From NCBI RefSeq assembly GCF_025698545.1, contig NC_068570.1:57741924-57805923 (forward strand): 64,000 nt of DNA, written 5' to 3'. The DNA is from Gossypium raimondii (lineage: Eukaryota; Streptophyta; Magnoliopsida; Malvales; Malvaceae). Below the pieces are notes generated by a model, which saw only the letters and a list, made by a program, of their open reading frames with translations, was not told where the DNA came from and did no database searches. Below, piece by piece: positions 11,174 to 24,400 of this stretch (its first letter is position 1; the number at the start of each line of letters is the position of its first letter). A program made the translations under genes and the position numbers.

Positions 11174-11808
11174 TGTCACGGGCTAGACCTTTCGTCTCAA
11201 TAAGCCGTGCGGCCTTAAGCGATCCGTTTGCTCCAAACTCGCCTAAGTCAGCCTTTACGCCCAAAAGTGAGGATTCCTTAGAACTCCTCCAAGGCACCAA
11301 TTTGTATAGCGGAAGCGATTGTGCCAAAAGAAGTTACAAGAGAACAACAGAAAACCAAAGAAAGATTGCACACAAAGTGTTTGAGTAAATGCTCAAGGAA
11401 TTCTATTACTCTTAAGAATTCACCTTACAATGGATGATTACAAATGAGGGGGAGGCTCTCTATTTATAGTTGAACTCCCCCTAAACCGACGGTCAAGATA
11501 CATTTACATCGACGGACGAGATTCACTATATCCCTTGATTTTAGGGATTTACAAGATTTGCCATATCAAATCTAATCTAATCTTTACAAGATATGATTCT
11601 CTCTATCTTCTAAGATTAGTTACTAAAATTAGCCTAAGTTGCCATGTCTTCGTTATCGGGCCAACCAGGCTTCAATCTGACACGCTTGTCCAATAGCTCT
11701 TTGAATCGGGCCAGTTCTCGTGGGCTAAATGTTCCCCATCTAATCGATAGACCTCCATGGGGCACTTCTTGTGGCATGGTCACGGGCTTTGCACTTTGGC
11801 CCGTGACA
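11174..11808 (-). repeat. 5' LTR of the gag-only element
   Basis: 635 bp, TGTCACGGG...CCCGTGACA on the plus strand, with the terminal inverted repeat intact. An internal TATA-like 'ctatttatag' lies near 11459-11468, reading CTATAAATAG in the element's own direction. It is related in its ends and several internal words to the solo LTR at 46600-47212. Confidence 0.85.
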
Positions 11809-11812
11809 CAAG

Positions 11813-14800
11813 CATCATGTTAATATATTATAAACATAAAAAATGGATCGAACTAAATTTGGTTAAGCCGGATTCAAATCTTAAATATTTAAATTTAAAT
11901 CCAATTTGGTTAAGCCGGATTCAAATCTTAAATATTTAAATTTGAATCCGACATATATTTTAAATAAACTTAATGTTTTATCAAAACTTTCACAAATTTT
12001 AGACGAGACCCAACTTATGGTTGGTACGTAGTTATTGTGGATGTTCCAGCTGGTTTCCTTTGTGTCTAATGTTTTTATTCACATTTTACTGTTTACACGT
12101 TTTCTTCAAAAATTAAATGAAAAAAAGAGACATTTTTGGTCACCTCATATAAATTTACAAAATGTTTTGCAATTTATCTCTCACTGGTCCTACTGAAAAT
12201 TGCACGTTTTTTTTCTTTTAAAAAAATCAAATTAAAGCAAAATTTTCTGGTCCAACCAAATTAATCCCCTTATTTATAGGAGGCTTGTCCGCCCCAACCA
12301 ATTTTTTTTCCAAACTACAGCTAATTTTTATATATAAAAGTATACTTGCTATATTTTATTTTATTTTTATTTTTTCGAATTTTTTGAAAAAAATTGGGGT
12401 TTTCTATTTTTGAAGAATTTTAATTCTTTTATTATTTCTTTTAACATTTTATTAAAATATTAAATTCACTGTAAATTCTTATAATAGTAAAGTTGATGTT
12501 TGATGCCATGATTAATGGGATTGGATTGGTGTGTATATATATTTAGAAACTGAAGCAAGGGATTTTATTACTAAACCCAATGTTTTAAAAATCAAAATTC
12601 CATTTTTTTCTTCAAATATCATCCACCCAGTTTTGTTCAAAAAATAGTTTCAACAGATGTATTAGGCAAATATTGCAAATGCAAATATACATATAAAAGA
12701 TTGTTGCCATGAAAATTATTACTAATTATAACGTTAATCATCAATTATTATTTTATGACCTGCCTGACAAGATAAATTTCAAAACTAAATCTAATAACTA
12801 CAATCAACAAAGTAGATTTTGTCAATCATGTCATTGGTTCAGCGATAAACTTGTGTGAGTTTCAAGCTGATTGACATGAAGTTCAAAATTCAATCTTTGT
12901 GTTTGTAAACTCTTTCCCCATTGTAATTGTTCACTTGTATAAGAAAAACATTTGTTTTTTTAAGCTTTTAAGGTTAAAAGTTCACAAGATTGCAAAAAAG
13001 ACTTAATTACACAATGCGTAAATGGTGAGGATTAGATTTTTTAGAATTAAGGCTAATTGACACAATGTATAAATATTAAGGGTAAAGTTACTATTATGCC
13101 AATTTTAAACGCCACCACCATTAGCCAACTAATGACCAAAAAGACAAAACTAAATAAGTAGAAAACCATTGTATCACTTTTCATAGTTGAATGGCAAAAA
13201 AATAATAATAATAATTAAGTGACTACTAATCTAATTTATCCTAATCTAATCTGTTTTTGTAATGCTTTTAAGTTTGGGGAGGATGAAATCAATGCTATAA
13301 ATTTGGCATTACATGTTTCAATATCATTATTCAAATAAATGAAATATTAAATGGTATTAAATAATTTTATATTAATAAACGAATATAGATTCAATATGTT
13401 TTAAACCCTAGCAAATTGCTAGTAAAAATTGAAACAAATCTTAATTTTGTTCATAAATATTTTCTCTGAATATTTTATATAAAAGACAAAATATTTGTTA
13501 CTTTGAAAAAATAAAGGGTTTTCAAAGTAAAAATACCATGGAAGTTATTTTACTATACCTTAGATTGTATTTTGTCTCTCTAATTGAAAACTATATAAAT
13601 TAATCCTTATACATTAATTATATTTTTATTGTTAAGTGATTACGGTAAATTTCGATATACTTTTAGAGTAAAACTAATTAATGTTGATTAAGATTAAAAT
13701 ATTTTATATATTTACCCTACCTGTATGTGGAATTTCAATATATTTTTTAATCTTACTCATCACTAATTTTCATGTCATATCATTTTTAAAAATATTCAAG
13801 TTATATATAAATTTGATTTGCTCATCTTTACTATCAAAATATAATTTTAAATATATTAAAGATAATATTTTTACCGAAAATTTTAATTATGCCCCAACTA
13901 AATTAATGTCCAGCTTTTTCTTGACGAAGAAATTAGCAAATAAATAGAATTACAATATCCAGTTGGATTATAAGTCAATTCCATATTTTATGAAAAAATT
14001 CAAAATTCTAGAAGTCAAATCCATTTTAATTTATCTTGCAAGATAATTTAATTTAATAAATCTATACATATTTGTTCCAATCTTCTACTTCACTGATTCC
14101 GTCATGAACACAAAAATTTAACCTTTTAATCTTTGAATCATTATTTTATATTAATAAACGAATATAAAGTAGATCATCTTTTATGTATTGTGATGGATTT
14201 GTACAACTCAATTGTTCGTAAAGGACTGATATTTTTGTCTATACTCTTGATTCAAAATCTTGATTGAGTTCGTATCATAAGGGTATCTATATTAATTCAA
14301 AATAAATCTAGAAAAACACTTCTAAGAAATTCAAACATAAAAATTGATTCTTCATTCATAGGCCAAGTAACCCACCCTACACAATAGGCCCAACCCAACT
14401 TGGGCTAAGTTTTGTTATAATTTAAATTTAATTATAAAAACATATAAAATATCAATTAAAATAAATATATATATATATATATTTATTAATTTTTGAATAG
14501 TAAAATGAGTAATCTGATTCAACCCAGGCTTAAAATTTTTTAGAATCAGAACTCAACCTCTCATACTTGACAGCAAGGTACTTCCATCTTAGTTGGAGCA
14601 TATTTCTCTTATCCACTCTTTTATTTTATAGAAACATGAATTTCAACAAGCTTGTCTAACAATCAAAGTAATTTAACAGCCAAGGCCAATTTATCATCAC
14701 AATTCATGCCCTCACCCACATAAAATCTTACCCGCAAACCTTTTGGTAAACAAATTGTATTTACCAATAAATCAGGTAAACATTGCTAATATTGAAAACA

Positions 14801-15418
14801 AAACTTGCATTAAAAATCCAACACATCTTCCACTTAACCATATAATATATATACATATAATAATTTCATATTATTGACTAAAAATGAATTGATGCAGTTT
14901 TCTTCACTAATGCCTACTTATTGTTCCATCTTTAATCAAAATGCCCATTCTACGAAAAGTGGGAGGGGTCAATGTTCTACTGCGAAAACATAGCAAGAAG
15001 AATAGAGGAAAAAGATAAAAAAAATAAAACTAACCTCCCAGATTCCTCTGTAAGAAAGCAATTTGGACAGACTAGAACGATTATAGTACACAGGACCAAA
15101 GGGTTCGAATGGCGTGGCATGGCATTCCACATAAATAGGTCGAATCAGCCAGCTGGGGTACACTAGTATTTGAACTCCTCCGAATGGCTAAGTTGGCAAT
15201 GGCAGTTGGCTTTCTTTGTAGGGAATTTAGTTGCAGGTTTTATCAATGAAAGTTGTTCCCTAATGAGCCATATGCATATCCCCCTCTGACCTTTTATAGA
15301 TCAGCCGGATTTTCTCATCACCGCCTAGTTCCAAGCAGTGAACAATCTTAGACATCCCTTTATAGAAGGGCGCATTTTTTCATCAAAGCACCAAAATGCA
15401 TATTAACACTTTGGTCTT
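11813..15418. other. Intergenic AT-rich DNA, HAC 3' flank at the right end
   Basis: No gene supported. It contains a 47-bp tandem duplication (11856-11949), a TA microsatellite (about 14467-14484) and several short direct or inverted repeats such as 'ataataaacgaatata' (near 13375 and 14150). The last few hundred bases before 15419 are likely the 3' UTR and terminator region of the minus-strand HAC gene. Confidence 0.45.
11856..11949. repeat. Tandem duplication, 2 x 47 bp
   Basis: The unit beginning 'aatttggttaagccggattc' occurs at 11856-11902 and 11903-11949 with one mismatch (aaatttaaatcc versus aaatttgaatcc). It lies about 50 bases outside the right LTR of the gag-only element. Confidence 0.9.
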
Positions 15419-18400
15419 TTACCCAGAACTACCAGCAACCTCTGCAGCTCTCTGTCTCATCATCTCCATCACAGCAGCCCTACGTCGTGAATCAGATTGT
15501 TGTTGAAGCCTCCTCAAATGTTCCTTTAGGTCTCTGTATTAGCAAGTTTTAACTTTATTAGCTTTAAATTGCACCAAGGAGTACATAACATATGGCTGTT
15601 AAGGAGGGAGAAAGGCAAATGTACCTGCAACGTGGTACGTGGCATTGAGATTCTTTGCATGCTCGTGCATGGAGTTGCAGCAAATACCACATTTTCTTGC
15701 ATAGTACACAGCCACCAGAAGCACGTGTTTTGCATTGAATTCCATGGCGGAAAAGCCCCTTCACTTTCCGACAATTTGGGTATTGGCAATGTGCAGAACG
15801 ACATTGTGATGCATGCACTAAAAGGTCAAGCATTTTCCTCAGCTGTAAATTTCAGGAACCAATGCAGTTAGAACAACACAAAAAAAGTCTCATGTTTACA
15901 GTCATAAACTCAATTTTCCAACCATCTACTTGCCAAATCAGAAGGAAACTAATATATTCAGGGAATTATACTTTACATTTAGTGTATTTCAATGTTCAAG
16001 TGCAAAGTACCAATAGCATATCAGAAACATCTTAGAGAGTTCCATGCTTTTCAATGTTATCAAGCCAATTATTCACAAACACCAGTACGAAAACATCCCC
16101 CCCCCCCCTCAAACCGAAAAAAAGGGGAGGTCCAGAGAAAAGCGATGATACCACAATGTGACATCCCACACCTGACCCAGTCGCCAGATCCGAATTCATG
16201 ACATCACATTATGTTGCCGGAGCAACTCAGACTAAGTCAACCACATTTACCAAGTAATGTGGCATTCAATCAATTAAATTCCCATGCATTCTCATCACAC
16301 ACTCTTAAATAATTCAAATGATTGCCAATTAATCACATTAAATGCATTCTAGGATTGTACAGGGTCACAAACGTGGTTAGGATTCGAATCCAAACTAGTG
16401 TCCAAATTCTACAGGAGGTCTCGAGACATAGGTTTCATGTCTCAAGACATGATGGATTTTATTTTGATTCTATGTGAACATGCCTTGAGACATTGGGGTC
16501 TATGTCTCAAGAACAGTCTCAAGACGAACTTCCCCTGTTTTCTTAATTTAGCTTCGATGTTTGGCTGTCTCGAGACATAAGCCACTTAGTCTCGAGACCT
16601 AAGCTAGATTATCTCAAGACTAGACCGATGTTTATATTGTTGTAATTATACTAAATAAATACTTCACTTAATTAAAGGGATGGCTTTAAATAGATTGATT
16701 TGATCTGGCTTGTGTCTATGTCATTTACCTACTGTACTAAAGATATTGAATAGAAAGAATCCTTCTTCTTCTTTAACACATATATGCTTTGATGAGATTT
16801 AGTTAAAAGAGTTCAACAAATTCATACTAAAAAAATACCTGCAGAACACGTAGTTGCCTGGCCTCTTTGTTCTGTGCATCACGTTCTGCCATGGATGGAT
16901 GATTTGTTAACTTATGAGGATGATCAATGCCCCCATCCTTTTTATAACAGGCATTGCACACATCATAATCAGGGCAAACTTCACATCGCCAACCTTGACC
17001 AGTTTCAATATCCAGATGACATATGCAACAGGGAGTGACAAATGCAGGAGCAGTTGGATTGTGAAGATGGTAGAGTACCATCATCGAGGAATGTTTAGCC
17101 CGTCTCAGGGTATCATATTGATAATGGTTCCCTTGACAAAGACTCAAAAATGCCTGTCTAGTATCAAAGAATTCACTCTCAAGAATGTCATCTTGATCGG
17201 TTGTATCAGTAGAGACATCAGTTATTTCAATCTGCACAATGACAATTTGTCCACAAAAATCAATTAAAAAAGCAAATAAAAATCTGTCTACAGAAGCAAC
17301 AACAGACACACACTATAAGTAATTATTGTAGTACTAAGACAAACTTACTGGATAAAGAACATGTTTTTCCCTCTGATTGAAGGGATGTCTCTCTCTTTCA
17401 TCACGTTTCAATTCTGCCTCATGGCACCTGTGAGGGTACAAAGAAGCAAACATAAGATCCATTTATCTAGAGAACTGTCTCATAGTTGGTGGAAGCAGAC
17501 CAAAATAAGGACAGAGGAAGGGGAGTTGCGTTATTGGGCTTCTAACAGGGGGAAGGGGAGTTGAGTCTTAAAACTTGAAAAATAATCAGTTTCTGAAGAG
17601 CACAAGAATCAGTTTCCTTTTCTCTAAAAGCAGAAGTATGACTGTAATGAACTGAATTTTTAAAATGAGGGAAAAGAATCACTCTGCAAAATCATTTAAG
17701 CAGATAAATAGTAACACCAAGGACTGAAAAGCTTGAACGGTTTGTACTACTGTAAAGGCTGAGCCAAATGACTAATGTTTACATAAAGAATGTAAATGGT
17801 ACTAATAATAAAATGAACGCCAAGGAGTTGTATAACTAGCAACCCTACTGGCTCTCCTCTTGTCCTAAAAGGCTAGGTGCTTGTCATTTAACTTCTAAGA
17901 GCAAGGTTCTAGAGCTGTAAACCAATGAACGTGAGCTGAACTTACAACTGTCAACCAGAAATACACTCATTTGTACAATGCAGAAAATAGCCCTAGCATA
18001 GATTCAAACATGCCAATTAACAATAGCAACACTAAAACAGAGTTACTTAACTCTGCGTATGAAAAAGAGCATACCCTTCTCGTACATAGATCTGATTGAA
18101 AAATTATAGTTTCTCGTTCTCCAGAATCATATTATTACTATATACAATGATAAAAAACCTTGCCTGCTAGAAAAACCTTGCCTGCTAGAGTATCACACAT
18201 GGTATACTTTCAGTCAAACAGACACATCCCGGCAAATGCACACACACATATACAGATAGGTAGTGAAAGAGAGAGAGCTCAACCATACAAGAAGAAGATA
18301 ATAATAATGATAAGACATAGCTAAACTAGTTCAAAAGAAACAAAAAGACACAGCTAAACAGAGTAGCAATCTTACTTGTCACAAATCTGAAATTTCTTGC

Positions 18401-21400
18401 ACTGGTTGCAGACCCAGCGATTTCCAGACACCATCAGGATACAACAATGAGTGCAACAATGCTGCAAGTGAACCATGATAAAATCTTCCCTCATTGGGCA
18501 AATGGTCTCACCAAGCTGAAGTGAAGAAAGGAGGGAAACAAGTAATATAACCAGTTAAAATTCCTTGGATCACGATAAGAAAAATGTCAACACTAGGATA
18601 GCAAGATTGTAATTTTCATATCCACTGCCTTTACACAGAAAAACATCATTAAGGAAAAAATGGGCAGAATGATTAGGAAGAAAAGAAATTACTTTATGCA
18701 TCAGTAGCAGATCCTTTGATGCATTAGCAGAGAGATCAGATTGACCCGATGCTTTTAAAGCCCTTTTTGTTATTGTCTTTTTTATTGTTCCTTTTTTGTT
18801 CAGCTTTCTGCCATCTTCTTCCAGACGGAACTGGTTAATTAAATCTTCAGCAGCCCCAGGCCAGTAATCACCATCAAAATATGGCAGTCTAGCTGCTGTT
18901 ATTTTGGCCTTACATTCACCGGTAGTTACAAAGAAATGATCATACAAATTAGTAAGATCAACTACAATGTTTTCCCTGGAAGCCTTCCTTAACATTGCTA
19001 GATACCTGAAACAGCATTCATGCATATCAGGAGAATTAATAATAATGTATTATTAAAAACATAACATGAGATGCAAAGGGGAAAAAAACTTGATAATTAT
19101 TTGCCTCACCATTCTCGCAGTTTATCTGATTTAGGTGTTTTCTGAATTTCTGGATGACAATATAAGATATAATCTTCTCCCTTAAGTGGAGGGCAAGCCC
19201 ATATATAGCAACTTGTAAAACCACGCTTCTTGCAATATTCAAGGTATCCAATCTGAACATTTAAGGTTTAACGATGTTAGTCACAACTAAATAAAAGTGT
19301 AGAACTGATACTATATGTAAATTGAAAATCATAATTATCACATTGCTGAAATCATAAGAGTTTGCACTTACAAGAATTTCATGGTAAACAAAGGTACGGA
19401 GAGCCTCTCCGGTAACTGCTTTAACCTCAGGCCGGAAATACTTGACTGAATCTAGGTATGACAGATAAACACGACGCTGATTTGGAAATGCACATTCTGA
19501 ACCAAATTCTTGAACATACATACCAAATAAGCATACTTCTACCCCTTCTATCTTCTGAAACAATAAAACTACCTGAAAGAGAAAAATGTACTTATAAGCA
19601 TTTCATAATTACAATTAAAATTGCCCTTTTCAGCATATACGTATGTATTACACTTAATCCATTAAAAAAAAAAAAGAACATGTGCATTACGCTTAATTTA
19701 TATCCTTCACACCTTTGATTTATAGGGAAATTCAAGTGGATAATTCTGTTCCTGAAAGATTTCAAGAAATCGCTGCTTCACTTCCAGCTTTTTGTCAACT
19801 GATGAAACAACTCTAATTACAAGTGCCTCAGCCCCAGGCACCTGAAAAAATCAATGAGAAAACAATCAATATATTCTTCCTTCTGTGTGTATATGCAGTG
19901 TGAATTGGTTTTTGAATATATTTAAGCAACGCGAAAGTAGAAAAAGGATTGCCATAAACAACATAGAATCAACTGTCATCAGGAGAATATTGATCACCTC
20001 ATCATAACTTTTTCCTTGAACCCTTGCCCTTTCTTGTCTTTCCTGTTTCAGTCTCTTGAATAACCGCTGCTCTATGTGGTCACTAAGGATTGTTCTTGGC
20101 AAATCTTTGGCCCCAAGGACAGCACTCTGAGGTAGGGGCTTTCGCTCTCCTCTTTCGACCTCAGTAATATAGCAATTGGGGCATGTATATTCAGCTTGTC
20201 CGCCATCATTCCTTCTACCATTGAATAAAGCACAAATCTGGTGCTGCCAAGCTTCGCACTTGTCACATTGAACCCACTGGAAAATATTATTGAAAAAAAA
20301 TAAACATGTAAGAGCGACTATTTGGGATGATCATGAAACATCATAATACTTAAAAAGTATGTAGAGCACGTACCCATTCTTCGATCTCTTCATCATTCTT
20401 CTTCTTCTCAAGCCTTGACTTAGGAATGGCAGTTCCATCAACAACAATGCTATCTCCACGAGCCTCATTATGGCATGGAATACAAAAGTAATGTCGTGTA
20501 TCACCAGCTCCCATTGTGTAGTACATTGCATTTCGCTTAATGCGAGCACCACAAGGACTGCAGTAAATAGGTGGGGGTTCAAAAGTAAGTCTCTCAACTG
20601 CACATAATTGACATGAGTTCTCACTCATTGAGTGCTCCATTGCTTGATTCTTTTCAGCCTTTGCTTTACTCTGTAAAAGAAAGAAAATAATTATCATCAA
20701 TATACCTCATTCTGTCTCCAAGCCTGGTTTTTGGTACATCAAGTAGTAAGCTAGCACACAAATATCGACCTAAGACAACTTACAATAATCTACATACAAT
20801 AATAAAGAACAGGGTATGAAATAAGTCAAAACAATATGATAAAGATACCTGGCCAACCCATCGTCTGAGACCTGTAATATGCTCCCTAACTTGCTCAGGG
20901 GTGAAGAGTTCAGTAAGTGACACCCCCTTTATTTTTGGTTTCCCAGACTTGGTTCCAGCTGCACTTTCGGAAGACTCCGTAACATTTTCCTGTTTGACTA
21001 TGTCAGGCTCCTTTTCAATCTTCGCACTTTCTTGCATAGGTAGACCACCAAATTCATCAAGTGTAACAGTCTCACCATCAATCTTCTGTTTGCTAATGTC
21101 ATCTACATCATCCTTCATCTCAATAAAAACAGGATTACCACTAGAACTCACGGGGACATCAGTCTTCACTTCCATAGGTTCAGGTTTAACTGGCATACAC
21201 CTGTCAACATGTTGGTAATCTTGGCGCTGGATGTCCTGAGATATGTGAGGTTCAGCAACAACAGAACCTAGAGGACCTTCACTTTCAGCAATAACAGACT
21301 GAGAAGATTGCTCTATCTTCATGCGTTTTTGTGAAGGTTGTACACCTACAGATGCATCATTTGATGCAGTTCTTGAAGTCATTCTAGCTGAAATGTCTCC

Positions 21401-24400
21401 AGCATCATTTATTTTAGTAGAATCACCATCAGAAGGCAAAACAGAAGCAGAGTTCCGACAGGCATGTGCCTTCTGAGCCTGTATAAAATTTTTAACAGGA
21501 ACACAAACGGGACATGTTGGATATGTACAAGTCTTGTAGTGACGAATCAATATCTTAGAGGGAAGGCATCGAGGATATGAGCATTGAGATGATTCGCATT
21601 TATTCATATGACTCAACAACTTCCGTACGGTAAAACAATAGCCATCACACTTACCCTCAGAGGCTTTACAACTACGAGCATGGCGTAGAAACAAAAGCCA
21701 CTTCACTTGATTTCTATACTGCCGATCATGGCTCCCATTTTCAGATTTAGAGATGGCGCCTCTAGAATTAAAAGGCTCTGATGAGCTTCTAGCATCAACC
21801 ATCGGACCGATAGTAGATCCATCTGCAGATAAATTGTTACACTGAGCTTTATCCGGCCCAGATGTTCTCTGGCGGAATTCCTCTTGGACAGGCTGCTCAT
21901 GTGATATGTTCCCTGGAATTTGCGCCCGATCTTGTGAGTGAGGGTGCCACTGGCTATGAGCAAATGATTCCATTTGTGCTACAGCCGGAAGTTTATAATC
22001 ATTTTGAGACTCTTGAATCAATTGGTCTTGATGCAACATCTGTTGCATTTGTTCAGAATTTTGTGGCAGTGATGACAACATACTCTGCTGATTAGCGAGC
22101 TCTTCACTATGGTTCTGCAGAAACGGATTCTGCAATTCTGAGAGCTGAAAGCGTTCAGGAGCTTGTTGATATAGAACCTCGTCATGATGTTGTACTCCAG
22201 GTTCACACTTTACTTGACTGCCTATATCAGAGGCCAGTGGAGACTGACTATAACCACTATTGCTCAGCAAATTTTGCTGCTTCTGTTGGCGTTGCTGTTG
22301 AAGGAACTGCTGTTGTTGGTACTGAAGAGACGGGTGCTGGAATTGTTTCTGTTGATTAACTTGAAGTATATCATCTCTCGAAGAAACTGCAGGTTGAAAG
22401 TTCATCTTTTCAAACTCATCCATGGACTGGGGCTTCATATGGGCAGCCGATTGCACAGCATGTAAATTTGACTGATTATTTATTAAAGAAGTATTTGTTC
22501 TGGATGTAGACTGCAAATTAACAGAATTCAAATTCTGAGAGTTTGTCACTGATCCAACAGATGTTACAGCACCGTACAAGTTTCCAGACCCAAAAGAATC
22601 AGCATTGTTCATTCCATATCCATCAGCTGACACAAAGGATTGCTTTCTTTGAGATAACTCATTCATCCCAATGATAAATTACATATTCAGATTCATTATT
22701 ACTAAATAAAATAGAAATAGAGACAGACAAATGAAACCAGGATGTTACCTTGCATTACAGGTAGCTGATGTTGATCAAAGTTTTGTTGCAAAGGTTTTGG
22801 CGAACTAGCAAAAGCTGTAGTAGTCTGATATCCGACAGGTGTTCCATGTTCACTCACAATATGCATATTGTTGCCCATCATCCCCAATGCACCATTTAAG
22901 GACCCATGAGGTAACCCGAAAGCTTTCTGCTGCAAGCCTGACCTGATACCACTACCCATTTGGCTTCCAAGGGTGCGTAATATACGACTGTTTTGACCAC
23001 CATGTGGCTTTTGCTGCTGTGGCTGGGATACCATTGTTGATTCAACAGTTGAAAGTCCAACATTATTGGAAGACTGATCATTAATGCTACCATTATTGTT
23101 ATTACTATTAAATCCAGGAGTGGGAATCATTTGGCTTGCCATTCTTTGCACACCAATTGATGAAATTCCACCAGAAGCAAGAGGAAAATTCGCAGGTAAC
23201 TGTTGATAGCCATTAGATATATTTCCTATAGAAGTACCATTTTGTTACTCTTGGTATAAAATGCTATTTAAATTAGATTATAGAATATTCTAAGGCTCAA
23301 ATTTACCTTCAGATCTGGTGAAAGAAGCACTAGTCATGCCACTGCTAGGCAACAGGCTTCCTGTATTGACATTGGTAGGAGCTATGCTTGCACTGGCAGC
23401 ACTTGTAGATTTATCTATAGAAGATGTAGCCACAATGCTAGGATTGCCACTGTGTGATATACCAGGAGTTGGAATCATAGTACCTACTGAAGCTGATGCT
23501 GATGCTGAATTAACAAGCTGTGGATGCCTTTGGTTGTGCACATTTCTGCTCCCCCTTAATAGAATCTGCAAGCGGTGCTCTAAAGTACTCAAATTTGTAT
23601 AGTCCTCCTAGAAAACAAATTCCAAGCATCAAACGTCAAAGGAAATAAAAGAAAGTTGTAGCACAAAGAATTAAAAGTGATCAAAAGAATGCAAAAGAAA
23701 TGTGCTTCCAAGGTGAATAGGGAAAAAGGTGAAGAAAATATATGAATGAAATTGGTCAAGAAACAGACTTGCTCAAACATATTAATTTAACAAAATAATT
23801 AACCTTTGTATGAGCAATCTTAAATAGACCTTCTTCCAATCGTCTTGCAAAATCCCGAAACTTCATCATAGATGCCTCAGTAATAGGAAGCTGATTCCGC
23901 AATTTTAAGACATCAATGCTGACGAAAAAGAGATTGAAATTTGCATTAGCTATAAAAAATTATCATTAGAAATGATTATATTAAGAAAAGACTTCTATGA
24001 TGGAAGGACCTAATCTTGATGTATAGATTAATGTCTCTAGAAGCTATATAGCTATAACGATTATATGAAATCAATGACATGAAACTAATTTTCCATTGCA
24101 TATGATTTAAATATCCATCTCCATGTCAAAGTACTACAAGGATCATTACATGCATCTTCTCCCACAAACATATGGATTCTTAAGAAGAATTAACAAACAA
24201 TTTTTTTTTCCATTAGTCTTTTTTCTTTTGGGAAGAGAGAGAACTCTCTAACAACTTTCTTGAACCAGAAGCCTCCGTCATTGTACTAGACATTGGCCCC
24301 TTAAATTTGTTGAAACAACTATTATCAACTGCATACCTCAATAAGAATCAACATTGTCTAGAGGTTCATAAAATGTTACACAAATAGATAGTAGATACAC

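Larger units (their letters stand above)
9547..11808 (-). mobile_element. Gag-only, internally deleted Ty3/gypsy-type LTR retrotransposon
   Basis: Two direct LTRs (9547-10174 and 11174-11808) flank a minus-strand gag remnant; no protease, reverse transcriptase or integrase is present. The outer ends are TGTCAC... and ...CCCGTGACA, giving 5'-TG...CA-3' termini. The 4-bp sequence CAAG lies directly outside both ends (9543-9546 and 11809-11812), a candidate target duplication. At 2.26 kb it is far shorter than autonomous gypsy elements (5-12 kb). Insertion orientation is set by the gag strand and the primer-binding site on the right. Confidence 0.85.

Noticed and set aside
13681..13947. 88-codon plus-strand frame
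   Set aside because: Ile/Leu/Phe/Lys-rich translation of very AT-rich DNA, no domain; likely chance.
14969..15166. Two overlapping 64-codon frames, one per strand
   Set aside because: Neither has a recognisable domain; they mirror each other in the 3' flank of the HAC gene and are most likely chance.
15569..15871. 100-codon plus-strand frame over the TAZ2 exon
   Set aside because: Antisense shadow of HAC exon 15 and its flanking introns; no family resemblance.
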